From Yaniella flava (GTDB lineage Bacteria; Actinomycetota; Actinomycetes; Actinomycetales; Micrococcaceae), in NCBI RefSeq assembly GCF_039529295.1, contig NZ_BAAAMN010000014.1, positions 24,105 through 88,104 on the forward strand: a DNA stretch of 64,000 nucleotides, in the 5' to 3' direction. Positions 7,846-15,009 of this stretch are shown one piece after another. The notes under the pieces were generated by a model. It searched no databases, had not been told where the DNA came from, and saw nothing but the letters and a program-made list of their open reading frames with translations. The translations under genes and the position numbers were made by a program. The first letter of the stretch is position 1; each line of letters opens with the position of its first letter.

Positions 7846-8184
7846 TCAGATTTCCCACTTAATGAAGCGCACCGCGGTGTCGTACTGGAGGCAGTTTACT
7901 TTTCGGCCACCAGGCAGGCGTTGGATCAGTTTGACGGCATTGGGTTGGGTCCACAGGGCTTGTGCAAGGTATTTCTCGCCCTTTTTCAGGCCATGCTCGG
8001 GATCATCACGTCGCATTAGGGCGACAAATCGTGAACCCTTACGCAGACGGGAGCGGAATGCTTTAGACCGAGCTGAGTGCGGCTGGGTGGTCTGGCCGCC
8101 AGATGGTCTGCTGGTGCATCTGGCCCCAGGTTTTGCCCCGCATGTTGGGCATGGAACGCTGTTGACCGTTGGGAGTCCTGACAT
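7846..8184 (-). CDS. Small zinc-ribbon-like protein (paralogue of 12369-12716)
   Basis: 112 residues beginning MSGLPTVNSVPCPTCGAKPG. The CxxCx6C pattern with a nearby His suggests a zinc-binding knuckle at the N-terminus. It aligns over its whole length with the protein at 12369-12716 (shared MS.LPTV, C..C..., PHSxR, KxGExYxA, FI.W). TTAGGAG precedes the ATG, which lies one base after the TAA of the upstream gene. Possibly a DNA- or RNA-binding accessory protein. Confidence 0.65.
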   Translation of the reverse strand: MSGLPTVNSVPCPTCGAKPGARCTSRPSGGQTTQPHSARSKAFRSRLRKGSRFVALMRRDDPEHGLKKGEKYLAQALWTQPNAVKLIQRLPGGRKVNCLQYDTAVRFIKWEI

Positions 8185-8185
8185 G

Positions 8186-8584
8186 TTAAAAATCTCCTAA
8201 TGCTGTTGAGTCGAAGTAATCCCGCGGGATGTAATGTCTCGGCCCCATGCCGTCATGAGCGAGACGGGTTGCGGGAATGCCATGAGTCGAATGCTCCATA
8301 TCTACCAGGCGCATTCGGCCTTCATGCAGTGTCACGCCGTAGGCCCGGTGTGCGCCGGTGTGCGCTTTGACGAAGACTTCTGCCGGCGGCCCTGAAGGAT
8401 CAGTGGCTCGCTGGACCCACATGTTCTTCAACTCGCGCTGGCTTGCTCCATGGCTGCCATCCGCGGGTACGACGTGTTGCATAGTTCGAAAGTCGTACCA
8501 CTGACCTTCTGTTCCGTAGACAGACGCTCTATAATGATTCTGACGCATAAACCGCATGATTCTGCGGATCTTTGATAGTCTCAA
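8186..8584 (-). CDS. Hypothetical protein
   Basis: Up to 132 residues from a TTG at 8584; an ATG at 8557 is an alternative. No strong ribosome-binding site supports either. Upstream is CCGATAGC TGTC, which may be a decayed CCGGACAC element. No domain recognised. It is co-directional with, and one base from, the zinc-ribbon gene at 8184. It is divergent from the integrase, so the island boundary lies at about 8585-8630. Confidence 0.5.
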   Translation of the reverse strand: MRLSKIRRIMRFMRQNHYRASVYGTEGQWYDFRTMQHVVPADGSHGASQRELKNMWVQRATDPSGPPAEVFVKAHTGAHRAYGVTLHEGRMRLVDMEHSTHGIPATRLAHDGMGPRHYIPRDYFDSTALGDF

Positions 8585-8639
8585 TGCAGCTAGCGACAGC
8601 TATCGGCAGGCTACAATGGCAGACGTAGAAGGGTAGGGC

Positions 8640-9887
8640 ATGGCAGCGAAGAGATCACCGCACCGAGATAAAGGCTCAGGCGGCCTCCACAAGCGAAAAT
8701 CAGACGGCATGTGGGTAGCGACTTTAGAACTACCACCAGGTCCAGATGGTAAGCGACGACGAAAACAAGCGGTCCGCAAGAGCAGGGGTGATGCACAAAA
8801 ACGACTCCGCGAGATGCGATCCGAGCTAGACGACACCGGCGACATGTCCACCAAGTCCACTAGGCTCTGCGACTGGCTCGACACCTACATGCAAGACATC
8901 GCGCCGCTCAGGCTGACACCGCAAGTACTTTACGACCGAGAGTCAGTCATTAGACTTTTCATCAAGCCGTTGCTGGGCAAAAAATTTATTGATCGGATTA
9001 CGACCGATGATGTCCGGCGTCTACATAATGCTGTCCTTTCTACACCGCGAGACCCCAAGATGCGTGGCAAAGATATTAAGGACATTCCGGCTGGCACACC
9101 AATGCTCTCTGCGTCGTATGCCAGAAATGCGCACAATGCCCTGTCTGCAGCCCTAAAGGCAGCACAGCGGGAGCAGAAGCTGCGCATCAACGTGTGTGAC
9201 CTTGTAGATCGACCAGTGGCAGGCACAGCACTAGACAATGCTCTTACTCAAGATCAGTTCAAGCGACTCACGAAAATTCTTAGAGACCGATGACCACCGC
9301 GTCATGTGGGCAACATTCCTACTCACCGGGGCAAGACGTGGCGAAGTCGCAGGACTGGAAATAGACCGCATCCAAGACGGCCTATTTGACTTTTCATGGC
9401 AACTCAAATCAATCAGCAACATCGACCTGTCAAAAAATAATGACTACGAATACCGTCACATCGTCGGTAAGCGCTACCTAGTGCGCCCCAAAACAACGGG
9501 ATCGATCAGAGTTACGCCAATACCGGCATCGCTTGATGATCTGCTCCAAGAGTACGTTGGGGACCGGGAAGGTTTTGTATTCGTCAATTCCAAGGGCGAT
9601 CCCTACGATCCATCAACAATTGGCAGAATGTGGAAAAACTTATGGAAGCGGCAGGGCTGCCAAATCACATTACACTGCACGGCGCACGCCATACCTTTGT
9701 TGACATGATGTACAACTCCAAGCGCAAAGTACGGGAGGACGTAATCACCCAGCTTGTGGGACACTCTACTAGGGCCATGTCCCGGTCATACCGAGTAAAT
9801 GCAGAGCTAGACCACGCTCGGGTCGCTGTCAATGAACTAGAGCAGCTAGCATCCGCTGGTGTTGGTGACGCAGAGATCATCGCGTGA
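8640..9887 (+). pseudogene. int: Tyrosine integrase broken by two frameshifts
   Basis: The three readable pieces (8640-9293, 9238-9708, 9630-9887) join into one tyrosine recombinase. It has an N-terminal arm-binding region (KGSGGLHKRKSDGMWVA), a core-binding domain, the catalytic Arg in TGARRGE, HxxR as HGARH, a later GHST histidine and the nucleophile in MSRSY. One extra A in the run at 9273-9276 shifts the frame, and one missing A in the run at 9634-9638 restores it. Both changes are in homopolymers, so they may be true decay or sequencing errors. An intact version would integrate the island or plasmid at an att site. Confidence 0.85.
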
Positions 9888-9889
9888 TT

Positions 9890-9913
9890 GCTTATAGGCG
9901 TGCTGGTATAAGC
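9890..9913 (+). repeat. Inverted repeat behind the integrase
   Basis: GCTTATA at 9890-9896 is repeated inverted as TATAAGC at 9907-9913 around a 10-nt loop, immediately after the integrase stop. It could be a weak terminator or an integrase arm-site half. There is no T-run after it. Confidence 0.3.
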
Positions 9914-9941
9914 GGTTTTGGGTGTGAATCTTTCCCCGGTG

Positions 9942-9970
9942 TTGACATTCCTATGCACAGCGTGTATACT
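9942..9970 (+). promoter_or_regulatory. Consensus housekeeping promoter
   Basis: TTGACA (9942-9947), a 17-nt spacer and TATACT (9965-9970) are a near-perfect promoter for the main sigma factor, 36 nt upstream of the gene at 10006. The contrast with the CCGGACAC backbone promoters marks this island as a separate unit. Confidence 0.85.
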
Positions 9971-10005
9971 GGTGTTAACAGCAACGGAGAAAGAAGGAAA
10001 ACAAA

Positions 10006-10194
10006 ATGATGTACACCACCCAGACCCAAGCAGTCCAGCAGATCGAAGCCACTCTGAAAAACGCAGGCCTCGACCACAGCAACTACGATGTCCTCACCAT
10101 CGCCGATGAATACCACCAAGAAAACAACAACTACGACAATATCGACCAGAACACCGAAATGGTCCTGACGATTGCAGAAGATCATGTCCTCTAA
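10006..10194 (+). CDS. Hypothetical small protein
   Basis: 62 residues, acidic, rich in Gln, Asn and Asp. A GGAGAAAGAAGG ribosome-binding region lies just before the ATG and a consensus promoter further upstream, so it is probably well expressed. No domain recognised. It starts a three-gene unit with overlapping reading frames (10006-10971). Confidence 0.65.
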   Translation: MMYTTQTQAVQQIEATLKNAGLDHSNYDVLTIADEYHQENNNYDNIDQNTEMVLTIAEDHVL

Positions 10195-10393
10195 TCAACA
10201 ATTCATCGACAATGTGGTAGCCGCCTCCGAAGCCATAGAGCAGGCCCAGGAGGCGGTCACCGCAGCCATAGCAGACCGGGCAGACGCCATACGTGCAGCA
10301 CTCGACGCAGGTGTCGGCGCGACCCCTATTGCCCATGCACTCGAGGTGTCGCGGCACCGGGTCTACCACATGCGCGACCAGGGCAAACAGTGA
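10184..10393 (+). CDS. Small helix-turn-helix-like protein
   Basis: About 69 residues from the ATG at 10184, overlapping the previous gene; an ATG at 10172 is also in frame. A helical N-terminus leads into AALDAGVGATPIAHALEVSR, which has the spacing of a resolvase or HTH_23-type helix-turn-helix. Its end overlaps the next gene as GTGA. It is likely a small DNA-binding partner of the following zinc-finger protein. Confidence 0.6.
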   Translation: MSSNQQFIDNVVAASEAIEQAQEAVTAAIADRADAIRAALDAGVGATPIAHALEVSRHRVYHMRDQGKQ

Positions 10394-10971
10394 GCCTATC
10401 AATTGGTGACCAGGATGGGTATGGCCGGTACGGGATCCTGGACGCAGACAGTGATGGCGCGTTGTTGTGTCATAAGTGTGGCGAGTATTTCCAGCATCTA
10501 GCCACCCACGCCAGGATGACGCACGGACTATACGCGGCCGAGTACCGGTCCCAGCATGGGCTAGGCCGATCTGCCCGGCTGGTGGGCGAGCAGGCCAGAC
10601 AGGCGATGCGGCAAGGCTACGAGCGGCGCAAAGACGAGGCCCTAGCCGATCTTGCAAAGCATCGAGACCCAGACAAAGCCCGGGCCAAAAGCGTGGGGGC
10701 GATTCGTGGTGAAGGGTGGCGGCCAGCCGTGGTAGCCAAACGCACCCAGATGAATCAGGCCCGTGCCGGACGCGACCTGACCACCGATGAGGTCTCCCAT
10801 TTGGGTGATCCGGTGCACGTGCGCGCTTGGACTGGTGCCGCTATCTGGCTGATAGATGAGCGTGGTGTGACGATCCGGGCCATTGCTGAGGCGTCAGACA
10901 TGCGTCCCGGTACAGCAGAGCAAAGGATACGACGCGGCCGAAAAGAAGACTGGGAGAAGCGAGGCATGTAG
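10390..10971 (+). CDS. MucR/Ros-like zinc-finger protein
   Basis: 193 residues, GTG start overlapping the previous stop (GTGA). Near residue 30 the segment CHKCGEYFQHLATHARMTHG has the CxxC...H...H pattern and surrounding sequence of the Ros/MucR C2H2-type zinc finger, followed by YAAEYRSQHGLGRSARL as in that family. The C-terminus (WLIDERGVTIRAIAEASDMR) looks like a second helix-turn-helix. Related proteins are common on actinobacterial phages and plasmids, probably as regulators of element genes. Confidence 0.7.
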   Translation: MSLSIGDQDGYGRYGILDADSDGALLCHKCGEYFQHLATHARMTHGLYAAEYRSQHGLGRSARLVGEQARQAMRQGYERRKDEALADLAKHRDPDKARAKSVGAIRGEGWRPAVVAKRTQMNQARAGRDLTTDEVSHLGDPVHVRAWTGAAIWLIDERGVTIRAIAEASDMRPGTAEQRIRRGRKEDWEKRGM

Positions 10972-10980
10972 ACAAAAATT

Positions 10981-11014
10981 GACCGCCCCGCGTAGGACAT
11001 TGCACGGGACGGTC
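10981..11014 (+). terminator. Hairpin terminator after the zinc-finger gene
   Basis: GACCGcCCCG and CGGGaCGGTC form a 10-position stem with one mismatch around a 14-nt loop, 10 nt past the stop. There is no strong T-run after it, so termination efficiency is uncertain. Confidence 0.5.
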
Positions 11015-11203
11015 TCACTCACGCCCTTGATAGGCAATAACGAGTGTATTGCAGCTTGCTATGCCTGGGTAGGGGTGATGGGTCATTTTCGACATTTTGC
11101 CTAAGGCGGATTAAATCATGATGCTGGTATCATAAGGTTATACACAGTATTCTCCACAAGTTATCCACAGCCAGTATTTGACATTGAGGAAGGGGTGTTG
11201 ATT

Positions 11204-11716
11204 GTGACGATTCCAGAAAGACTCCGAAACAAAACAGTAGGCCAATTACGTGAGCTAGCTCGCGCCGATGCCAGAGAATTTTTGACTCAGCAAGAGCGTT
11301 ACGACTACCCATTTGATATGGTCCACCTGGCTCGCGATGCAGGCGCTGAGGTCATGATCTCCCAGTTGGGCGATGATGTTTTCGGCATGATCGAAGGCCA
11401 TGCGGATGGTGCGACTATTTATGTCGATTCAGACCAACCTCTGAACAGACGCCGTTTCACTCTTGCACATGAGTTGGGGCATATGGTCTCGTATAAAGAT
11501 GAAGCTGGGACACCAAACTACGTTGATGCCCGAAGCGATGCAGGCTCTGGCACAGCTTCCGAGATCTACGCTAATGAATTCGCTGGTGCAGTTCTTATGC
11601 CAGAAACCCTCATGAAACAGTTCATAGATGATGGCATGAATAACTGGGACATTGCTCGTGAACTCAAAGTTTCAACTGCCGCAGTTTCTTACCGGCGTCA
11701 GCTTTTAGGGATCTAG
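11204..11716 (+). CDS. ImmA/IrrE family metallopeptidase
   Basis: About 170 residues. FTLAHELGHMVSY carries the HExxH zinc motif at residues 89-93 of the ImmA/IrrE (M78) family. TASEIYANEFAGAVLMPE follows with the family's conserved EANEFAxxLLMP-like segment and third ligand region. I chose the GTG at 11204 because GGAAGGGG lies about 8 nt upstream; the GTG at 11195 would overlap that site. Such peptidases usually cleave a phage or ICE repressor on DNA damage. No obvious cI-like repressor is adjacent, so the target may be the zinc-finger protein or a neighbour outside the island. Confidence 0.85.
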   Translation: MTIPERLRNKTVGQLRELARADAREFLTQQERYDYPFDMVHLARDAGAEVMISQLGDDVFGMIEGHADGATIYVDSDQPLNRRRFTLAHELGHMVSYKDEAGTPNYVDARSDAGSGTASEIYANEFAGAVLMPETLMKQFIDDGMNNWDIARELKVSTAAVSYRRQLLGI

Positions 11717-11719
11717 CCA

Positions 11720-12139
11720 TTGGCACTGGATCCTGCACATCTGCCTGACGACGCCGTACCCGAAGAAGAAACTCCTAAACAGCGCCGTCGCCCCGCAACA
11801 GAAGACGCTAAAGAAGTCCAAGACGAGGCAGAGTTACTCAATCGACAGGTTAACGGGAATGGCATAGCAGGTGATGAGCCGACAGTAAAAATTGTAAATC
11901 TCTTTCGGTTCCACCCGTTCGTCAGCTTGTTCGTGCACATAGCAAATATTCGTTATGCTCGGCGAAAGTCGCAACGAAGCAGAGTAGACCAGCTAGTTAC
12001 TGAATCACAGCGTTTCTATAAGTTTTGCATTGTCTCGGATTTCATTCTGACAGTTATCCTTACTCTTTTACTCGTCGCGGCGGTCGTGCTTGGAATTTAC
12101 AAGACATTGTTCTCTCCAATAACATGGCCCCCTGCCTAG
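11720..12139 (+). CDS. Hypothetical membrane protein next to ImmA
   Basis: 139 residues from a TTG three bases after the previous stop, with AGGGA upstream. The first 60 residues are polar and charged, and a single hydrophobic helix (FILTVILTLLLVAAVVLGIY) lies near the C-terminus. It may be a superinfection-exclusion or signalling partner of the peptidase, but this is only suggested by position. Confidence 0.55.
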   Translation: MALDPAHLPDDAVPEEETPKQRRRPATEDAKEVQDEAELLNRQVNGNGIAGDEPTVKIVNLFRFHPFVSLFVHIANIRYARRKSQRSRVDQLVTESQRFYKFCIVSDFILTVILTLLLVAAVVLGIYKTLFSPITWPPA

Positions 12140-12150
12140 ACGCAAAAAGT

Positions 12151-12188
12151 CCCGGCCCCACAAGTCGCAATGACTCATGGGGCCGGGG
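12151..12188 (-). terminator. Strong terminator between island and backbone
   Basis: CCCGGCCCCA pairs with TGGGGCCGGG. On the minus strand the stem is followed by a TTTTTG run, so it ends the 12716-12244 transcript. It may also block plus-strand readthrough from the island. Confidence 0.85.
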
Positions 12189-12243
12189 TGTTGATGTCTA
12201 GCCCTGGGCACTAAATGCGGTAATAGACGTGCTACAAGCTATT

Positions 12244-12372
12244 CTACCTCAGCAGAATGTGCGCCGGGACCGCGAGGATGCTCAGAAGCAGAGCGACAAT
12301 GGCTACTGTTCGACCATCGAATCTGAGGTATGCATTGATCATGTCTACAAGGTGACGGGTCCCTGAGTTCAT
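12244..12372 (-). CDS. 42-residue membrane protein
   Basis: MNSGTRHLVDMINAYLRF is followed by one hydrophobic helix (VAIVALLLSILAVPAHILL). The ATG overlaps the TGA of the upstream zinc-ribbon gene (ATGA), and a strong terminator follows, which supports a real coupled gene. Function unknown. Confidence 0.6.
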   Translation of the reverse strand: MNSGTRHLVDMINAYLRFDGRTVAIVALLLSILAVPAHILLR

Positions 12373-12716
12373 GATGAGCTCGCCCATCGGATAAATTCGA
12401 CACAGTGAAAATACTGGTTGCATTCCGGCTCCCAGCCATCTAGGACGCGGCGTAACAGGGACACTTTTGCACCTGGGTCTAGCCAGTAGCGGATGGCCGC
12501 GTACTCTTCGCCAGCTTTCACACCGATGTGGTCATCATCGTGCAGCATCTTGACGATGAACTCGGTGCCATTGGACATTGCGGCACTGAGCTCGATGAAT
12601 CGACGGCTGTGCGGTTGCGGTGCGATATCGCCTGAAGGTATGCGGGTGCAACGATTTCCTCGTTCGGCGTTGCACCAGCGGCATGAAACGTCGAGGACTG
12701 TAGGAAGTGCGGACAT
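12369..12716 (-). CDS. Zinc-ribbon-like protein (paralogue of 7846-8184)
   Basis: 115 residues starting MSALPTVLDVSCRWCNAERG; the CxxCx6C cluster is conserved with the copy at 7846-8184. GAAAGGGG precedes the ATG at 12716. An in-frame GTG at 12752, 5 nt after CCGGACAC, could give a version 12 residues longer. The two paralogues flank the integrase island, consistent with insertion between tandem copies. Role unknown. Confidence 0.65.
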   Translation of the reverse strand: MSALPTVLDVSCRWCNAERGNRCTRIPSGDIAPQPHSRRFIELSAAMSNGTEFIVKMLHDDDHIGVKAGEEYAAIRYWLDPGAKVSLLRRVLDGWEPECNQYFHCVEFIRWASSS

Positions 12717-12757
12717 GGGGTAACCCCTTTCGATGAGATAACAGTTCTGCACTTACC

Positions 12758-12765
12758 GTGTCCGG
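12758..12765 (-). promoter_or_regulatory. CCGGACAC element before the zinc-ribbon gene
   Basis: CCGGACACG GTAAGTGC AGA: the spacing is canonical but the expected ATG reads AGA. Translation seems instead to use a downstream ATG with a ribosome-binding site. Confidence 0.65.
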
Positions 12766-12788
12766 CAGAGATTTCCAGAAACACAAAA

Positions 12789-12816
12789 GCCGCCCCGTAA
12801 CGTGATACGAGGCGGC
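12789..12816 (-). terminator. Terminator of the envelope operon
   Basis: GCCGCCTCG and CGGGGCGGC form a stem with a 10-nt loop, followed on the minus strand by TTTTGTGTTT. It lies 25 nt past the stop of the gene at 12841. Confidence 0.85.
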
Positions 12817-12840
12817 CTTTGTGCAGTGGGCTAAGTGGCG

Positions 12841-15009
12841 TTAGGCTTCTTCGACGTGGTTTCCACGACGCTTCTTGCCTAGGACTAGCCATGCGAACAA
12901 CGTGATGATACCCGAGGCCAGCGCAATGGTGATACCGGTGATCCAGCCGGATGAGGCATTGACCTGCTCCGGTCCCCGATCTTGTGCTTCGCGGTCATCA
13001 GAGTCGTCCGATTCAGTGGTTGGGTCGTCCGTTGTGCTGAACACATCGAGTTCCGAGTCGTCGGTGTCGTCTTCGTCTTCATCGTCTGACTGGGACAGTC
13101 GCGACAGCAAGGAGTCCGATGATGCGGAGTCCAGCATGTCGGAGTCGGATGCATCGGTTGCTAGAGGCAATTCATCAGACTGACTTTCCAGCTGGCCAGA
13201 TGAGCCCATGGCGGTCTGGAGGTCACCGAATGCATCGGTCTCAGTTCCTTCTGATGGGGATGGTTCTTCGTCAGCTTCTTCTTCGTCACCGGCGCTGGTT
13301 TCGCCGTCATCGCTGCCATTGCCGGTCGGGTCGGTGTCACCCACTAGGTTGCCGGTTTCCCCATCTTCGAGATCGGAGCCATCCCCTAGACCGTGGTCGT
13401 TGCCGTTTCCATCTTCACCGCCACCGGTCTGGTCTTCCCCGCCTTCTTGACCGCCGTCACCTGGGTCTTCAGTTTCTTCACCGTCGCCGGGTGTCTCTCC
13501 CCCACCGGTGCCTGGGCCAGTTTCTCCGTCTTCACCGTCGCCGGGTACTTCTGGTTCCGTTGGACTTGGGTCTTCACCGTCACCGGGTCCTGGTTCAGAG
13601 GGGTCGGGGTTTTCTGGGTCAACAGGTGGGTCGGTCGGGTCTACTGGGTCTTCGTCCTCACCGTCACCTGGTTCTTCTGGTTCCTCGGTGTCTTCTCCAT
13701 CATTACCTCCACCTGTTTCTGGCGGCGTGTATCCGACGTTGACACTCTGCGAGCCATCACTGTTGTGAAGGCCGAGATTGTTTGTCAGACTGTAGTCGCC
13801 GGCGAAAGGTGCATCAGGGTTGAAGCCGGGAAGTTCGCTGAGATTGATTTCAGCAGTGCCACCCGCGCCACCGATGATCTCAATTGGCCTCCCATCCACC
13901 ATCAGCTGGTATGTGATGCCTTCTGCGAGGTTGCTAAACGAGACCTTTTTGTTGTCGGGATCGACCTCAGCAACAGCCTCGCCCTTGATAACTTGGGCAG
14001 GGATTTCGCCATTGACACTGCCAACGATCATAGTTTGGTGACCGTCACTGGAATCTAATTCGATAAGGTAGGCACGATCTTCGTTGAAGTCACTTGCCGC
14101 TAAACGGTACGAGCCATCATCTTGCTCGACCAAGCTCCCGGTGACTTCATCGCCATTAGAGTCGCGGATAGTGATCTCAGACTCTGCGCCCCAGTCGGTT
14201 TCGCCGGAGATTTCCAGGTACCACTGGTCACCGTTTTCGGAATCTTCAGGCTGGGAGAAGCTGTTGCCGACAGTAACCTTTTCGCCGCCAGGCAAGGTGA
14301 CCTCGGTGTTGGTCGGCTCGGGGTCTTCTTCAGGTTCTTCGTCGTCCTCGCCTCCAGTGTCTCCTTCATCCTCTACCGAGTCATCGTTCTCGCCGGGTCC
14401 TTTTCCGGGATTGTTTTCGTCGCCGTTGTCGTTACTCTCCTCAGTGGTGTCCCCTTCCGACTTGACCTCTGATGACTGAACAGACATCGTCATCGGCGTT
14501 GCAGCCGGTGCAGGCGCTTCTTCCACTGATTCTTCAGCTGGCTCTGAGGCCTCTTCGGCAGGCGCTTCTTCCACGACTGTTTCAGGCATCTCCTCGACTA
14601 CTGGTACAGGATCAGGTGCTGGTGGCTCGACCGGCTCAGGCGCAGGAGCGTCAACTACTGGCTCAGGTGCAACCGGTGTCTGTTCTTCAACGACAGGCTC
14701 TTCGACCACCGGGGCAGGCTGTTCAACAGGCTGCTCGGCCACTGGTTCCGGTGCAGGCTCAGGCTCGGGCGGTGGCAGCGGCTCGGTGTCCTCTGCTGGC
14801 GCGACGAACTGCTCTTCGACCGGCTCCACGGCAGTCTCTTCGACGGCGGGTTCGGCGGGGACTTGGGTGCTGGTGCGTTCAGACTCCAGCGACGCAATGT
14901 CCTCGGATTGTGCGATCTCGGGGTGTTGGGCGGCTGCGGTCAGTGGGACATTGAAACCGGCGAGCACTGCTGCTGCAAGTACCCGCTTTTTAATGTTTGT
15001 GACAGGCAT
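12841..15009 (-). CDS. Large secreted, membrane-anchored surface protein
   Basis: 722 residues. A signal peptide (IKKRVLAAAVLAGFNVPLTA) is followed by about 120 residues rich in Pro and Glu (EEPVVEEQTPVAPEPV type), an acidic linker, and a folded beta-rich region near residues 230-430. A long Asp/Glu/Gly/Pro tract comes next, and a C-terminal helix (ITGITIALASGIITLFAWLV) is followed by KKRRG. That is the build of a wall-spanning anchored protein, though no LPxTG is present. The ATG directly follows the TAG of the upstream gene. It is likely a mating-surface component (inference). Confidence 0.65.
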   Translation of the reverse strand: MPVTNIKKRVLAAAVLAGFNVPLTAAAQHPEIAQSEDIASLESERTSTQVPAEPAVEETAVEPVEEQFVAPAEDTEPLPPPEPEPAPEPVAEQPVEQPAPVVEEPVVEEQTPVAPEPVVDAPAPEPVEPPAPDPVPVVEEMPETVVEEAPAEEASEPAEESVEEAPAPAATPMTMSVQSSEVKSEGDTTEESNDNGDENNPGKGPGENDDSVEDEGDTGGEDDEEPEEDPEPTNTEVTLPGGEKVTVGNSFSQPEDSENGDQWYLEISGETDWGAESEITIRDSNGDEVTGSLVEQDDGSYRLAASDFNEDRAYLIELDSSDGHQTMIVGSVNGEIPAQVIKGEAVAEVDPDNKKVSFSNLAEGITYQLMVDGRPIEIIGGAGGTAEINLSELPGFNPDAPFAGDYSLTNNLGLHNSDGSQSVNVGYTPPETGGGNDGEDTEEPEEPGDGEDEDPVDPTDPPVDPENPDPSEPGPGDGEDPSPTEPEVPGDGEDGETGPGTGGGETPGDGEETEDPGDGGQEGGEDQTGGGEDGNGNDHGLGDGSDLEDGETGNLVGDTDPTGNGSDDGETSAGDEEEADEEPSPSEGTETDAFGDLQTAMGSSGQLESQSDELPLATDASDSDMLDSASSDSLLSRLSQSDDEDEDDTDDSELDVFSTTDDPTTESDDSDDREAQDRGPEQVNASSGWITGITIALASGIITLFAWLVLGKKRRGNHVEEA

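Noticed and set aside
13119..14954. Long plus-strand open frames opposite the surface protein gene
   Set aside because: They are antisense shadows of the Pro/Glu/Asp-rich repeats and have extreme composition.
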